From CAG-390 sp045546615 (lineage in GTDB: Bacteria > Bacillota > Clostridia > Oscillospirales > CAG-272), in assembly GCA_045546615.1 (NCBI GenBank), contig JAZQDD010000033.1, positions 1-15,826 on the forward strand: a stretch of 15,826 nt of DNA, given 5' to 3'. Positions 14,087 through 15,826 of this stretch are shown here, piece by piece. Numbering within the stretch: position 1 is the first letter of the stretch; each line of letters begins with the position of its first letter. Under the pieces are notes generated by a model. That model was not told where the DNA came from. It saw only the letters and a program-made list of their open reading frames with translations, and did no database searches. Both the position numbers and the translations under genes were made by a program.

Positions 14087-14476
14087 AAAAGCAATAAAAG
14101 AAAGCAATATCCATATAATGCTCATTTCCAAGCATATCTGTCCGAGAAAATTATTGGACGCATTTGAATAATCCCATATGTTGAGATAAAGCAATTTGTT
14201 AAGGATGAGTCCTGCCACAAATTCTATAGCACTGATAAATATTCCGCCGACCACGGCTTTGAAGATAAGCGGAAGGCGGCGAAAGCTGACTTGGGATTCA
14301 ATATAATAAAAGAAAGTCAAACAAATTGAGCCGCACACCGCCATGCTTATGTGTGACCACCCGCGCCATAATACCTCAAGAGTGAAGTATATAACTCCTC
14401 CAATTATACCAACTAAAATATATTCGCCTGCTTTGCTTTGTAAAATTGATGTTGTGATAGCGTTTTTTGAAGTCAT
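14042..14476 (-). CDS. Small polytopic membrane protein, PF06541 type (putative ABC-transporter type IV/CmpB-like)
   Basis: The 144-residue protein has four to five hydrophobic segments. It carries the conserved pattern of this family: GGVIYFTLEVLWRGWSHISM (26-45), an acidic residue inside the third helix (AIEFVAGLILN), then LNIWDYSNASNNFLGQICL and a last helix. The family is annotated as putative ABC-transporter type IV, but a transport role is not established. I would treat it as a membrane protein of unknown role. The start ATG at 14476 has TAGGAGG about 5 nt upstream. Only a weak promoter is visible (TTGCAA near 14527-14522 and a TA-rich -10). The last 45 bp overlap the tail of the convergent gene ending at 14086. 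It points away from the rRNA operon. Confidence 0.75.
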   Translation of the reverse strand: MTSKNAITTSILQSKAGEYILVGIIGGVIYFTLEVLWRGWSHISMAVCGSICLTFFYYIESQVSFRRLPLIFKAVVGGIFISAIEFVAGLILNKLLYLNIWDYSNASNNFLGQICLEMSIIWILLSFIAFLLCDIIRRNIFLRA

Positions 14477-14529
14477 TTGTGCCTCCTACGGGGGTGTTTT
14501 TTATTATTTTGGGCATTGTTTTTGCAAAT

Positions 14530-14613
14530 TAAAAAGAAATTTTTAAAAAAACGAAAAAAATTGAATTTTTTTTCAAAAAACCTATTGACAAAGTGGAATA
14601 AAAGTGGTATTAT
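14530..14613 (+). promoter_or_regulatory. rRNA operon promoter with A/T-rich upstream element
   Basis: The -35 is TTGACA (14585-14590) and the -10 is TATTAT (14608-14613), with a 17-bp spacer and a TGG extended -10 at 14605-14607. Just upstream, 14530-14580 consists of phased A and T runs, as expected of an UP element bound by the RNA polymerase alpha subunit. The start should be near 14620, consistent with strong, growth-regulated rRNA transcription. Confidence 0.88.
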
Positions 14614-14619
14614 ATACAA

Positions 14620-14844
14620 GCTGTCCACGAGGGACTGCGAAGGTCATTGAAAATTGAACAACAGACGAAGAAGTACAAGCACACAAAGAAGTGCGAGGAA
14701 ACGGTCAAAGAATTTGAGAAACACGAACTCAAAGGTAAATCAGTATGACGGAAGTCATACGAAAGAAGCTAGTTAAGTACTAGTGCTAAGAGCAAAAGCT
14801 CTGAATAAGATTTTGAGCAGACGAGAGTCTGTTTAAGATACAAT
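14620..14844 (+). ncRNA. 16S rRNA leader (5' external spacer) with three small hairpins
   Basis: The roughly 225-nt leader holds GTATGAC-GGAA-GTCATAC (14743-14760), AGAGC-AAAA-GCTCT (14789-14802) and CAGAC-GAGA-GTCTG (14818-14831). The first and third have GNRA tetraloops. The stretch CATTGAAAATTGAACAACAG near 14643-14662 resembles a sequence often seen in Firmicutes rRNA leaders and spacers. The strands of the RNase III processing stem cannot be defined without the 3' end of the 16S gene. Confidence 0.75.

Positions 14845-15826
<982 letters not shown>

Overview
The window looks like a chromosomal segment of a gut-type, low-to-mid GC Clostridia bacterium, probably near Oscillospiraceae/Ruminococcaceae. 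The evidence is the partial 16S rRNA gene at the right end, the strict TTGACA-N16/18-TATAAT promoters, the AGGAGG ribosome binding sites, and gene families common in uncultured Clostridia. Taxonomy below order level is inference from reading the 16S by eye.

Layout. 1-471 is the 3' end of a secreted protein made largely of an APETTK hexapeptide repeat, with a Cys-Gly type C-terminal anchor. 489-716 is a roughly 228 bp MITE-like element with near-perfect terminal inverted repeats. 886-2225 is a two-gene operon of an alternative sigma factor and a single-pass membrane protein, probably its regulator. On the minus strand, 2325-3656 is a lipoprotein of the glycosyl-hydrolase-like 10 (YngK/UPF0748) family and 3736-4203 is a TspO/MBR membrane protein. 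4545-5684 is a second secreted protein (two Ig-like domains, APETT repeats, same anchor type as the first). 5920-8097 is a lipoprotein with a ComEC-like metallo-beta-lactamase hydrolase domain. 8207-9499 is an MFS transporter. 9745-13044 is a large secreted alkaline phosphatase carrying GLUG-like repeats, an LRR domain and a dockerin. 13189-14086 holds a hypothetical gene and a short fragment resembling V-type ATPase subunit C. 14042-14476 (minus) is a small PF06541-type membrane protein. 14585-15826 is an rRNA promoter, a structured leader and about 980 nt of 16S rRNA.

How the genes may work together. Most units from 4465 to 13088 are single genes with their own near-consensus promoter and intrinsic terminator. 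The metallo-hydrolase lipoprotein and the alkaline phosphatase share a non-catalytic module of about 100 residues (two copies in the first, one in the second) and flank the transporter. I read this as an extracellular phosphoester or glycan-associated degradation and uptake locus, with the dockerin suggesting assembly on a cohesin scaffold. That functional link is inference. I found no CRISPR array, phage, toxin-antitoxin or recognisable defence system.
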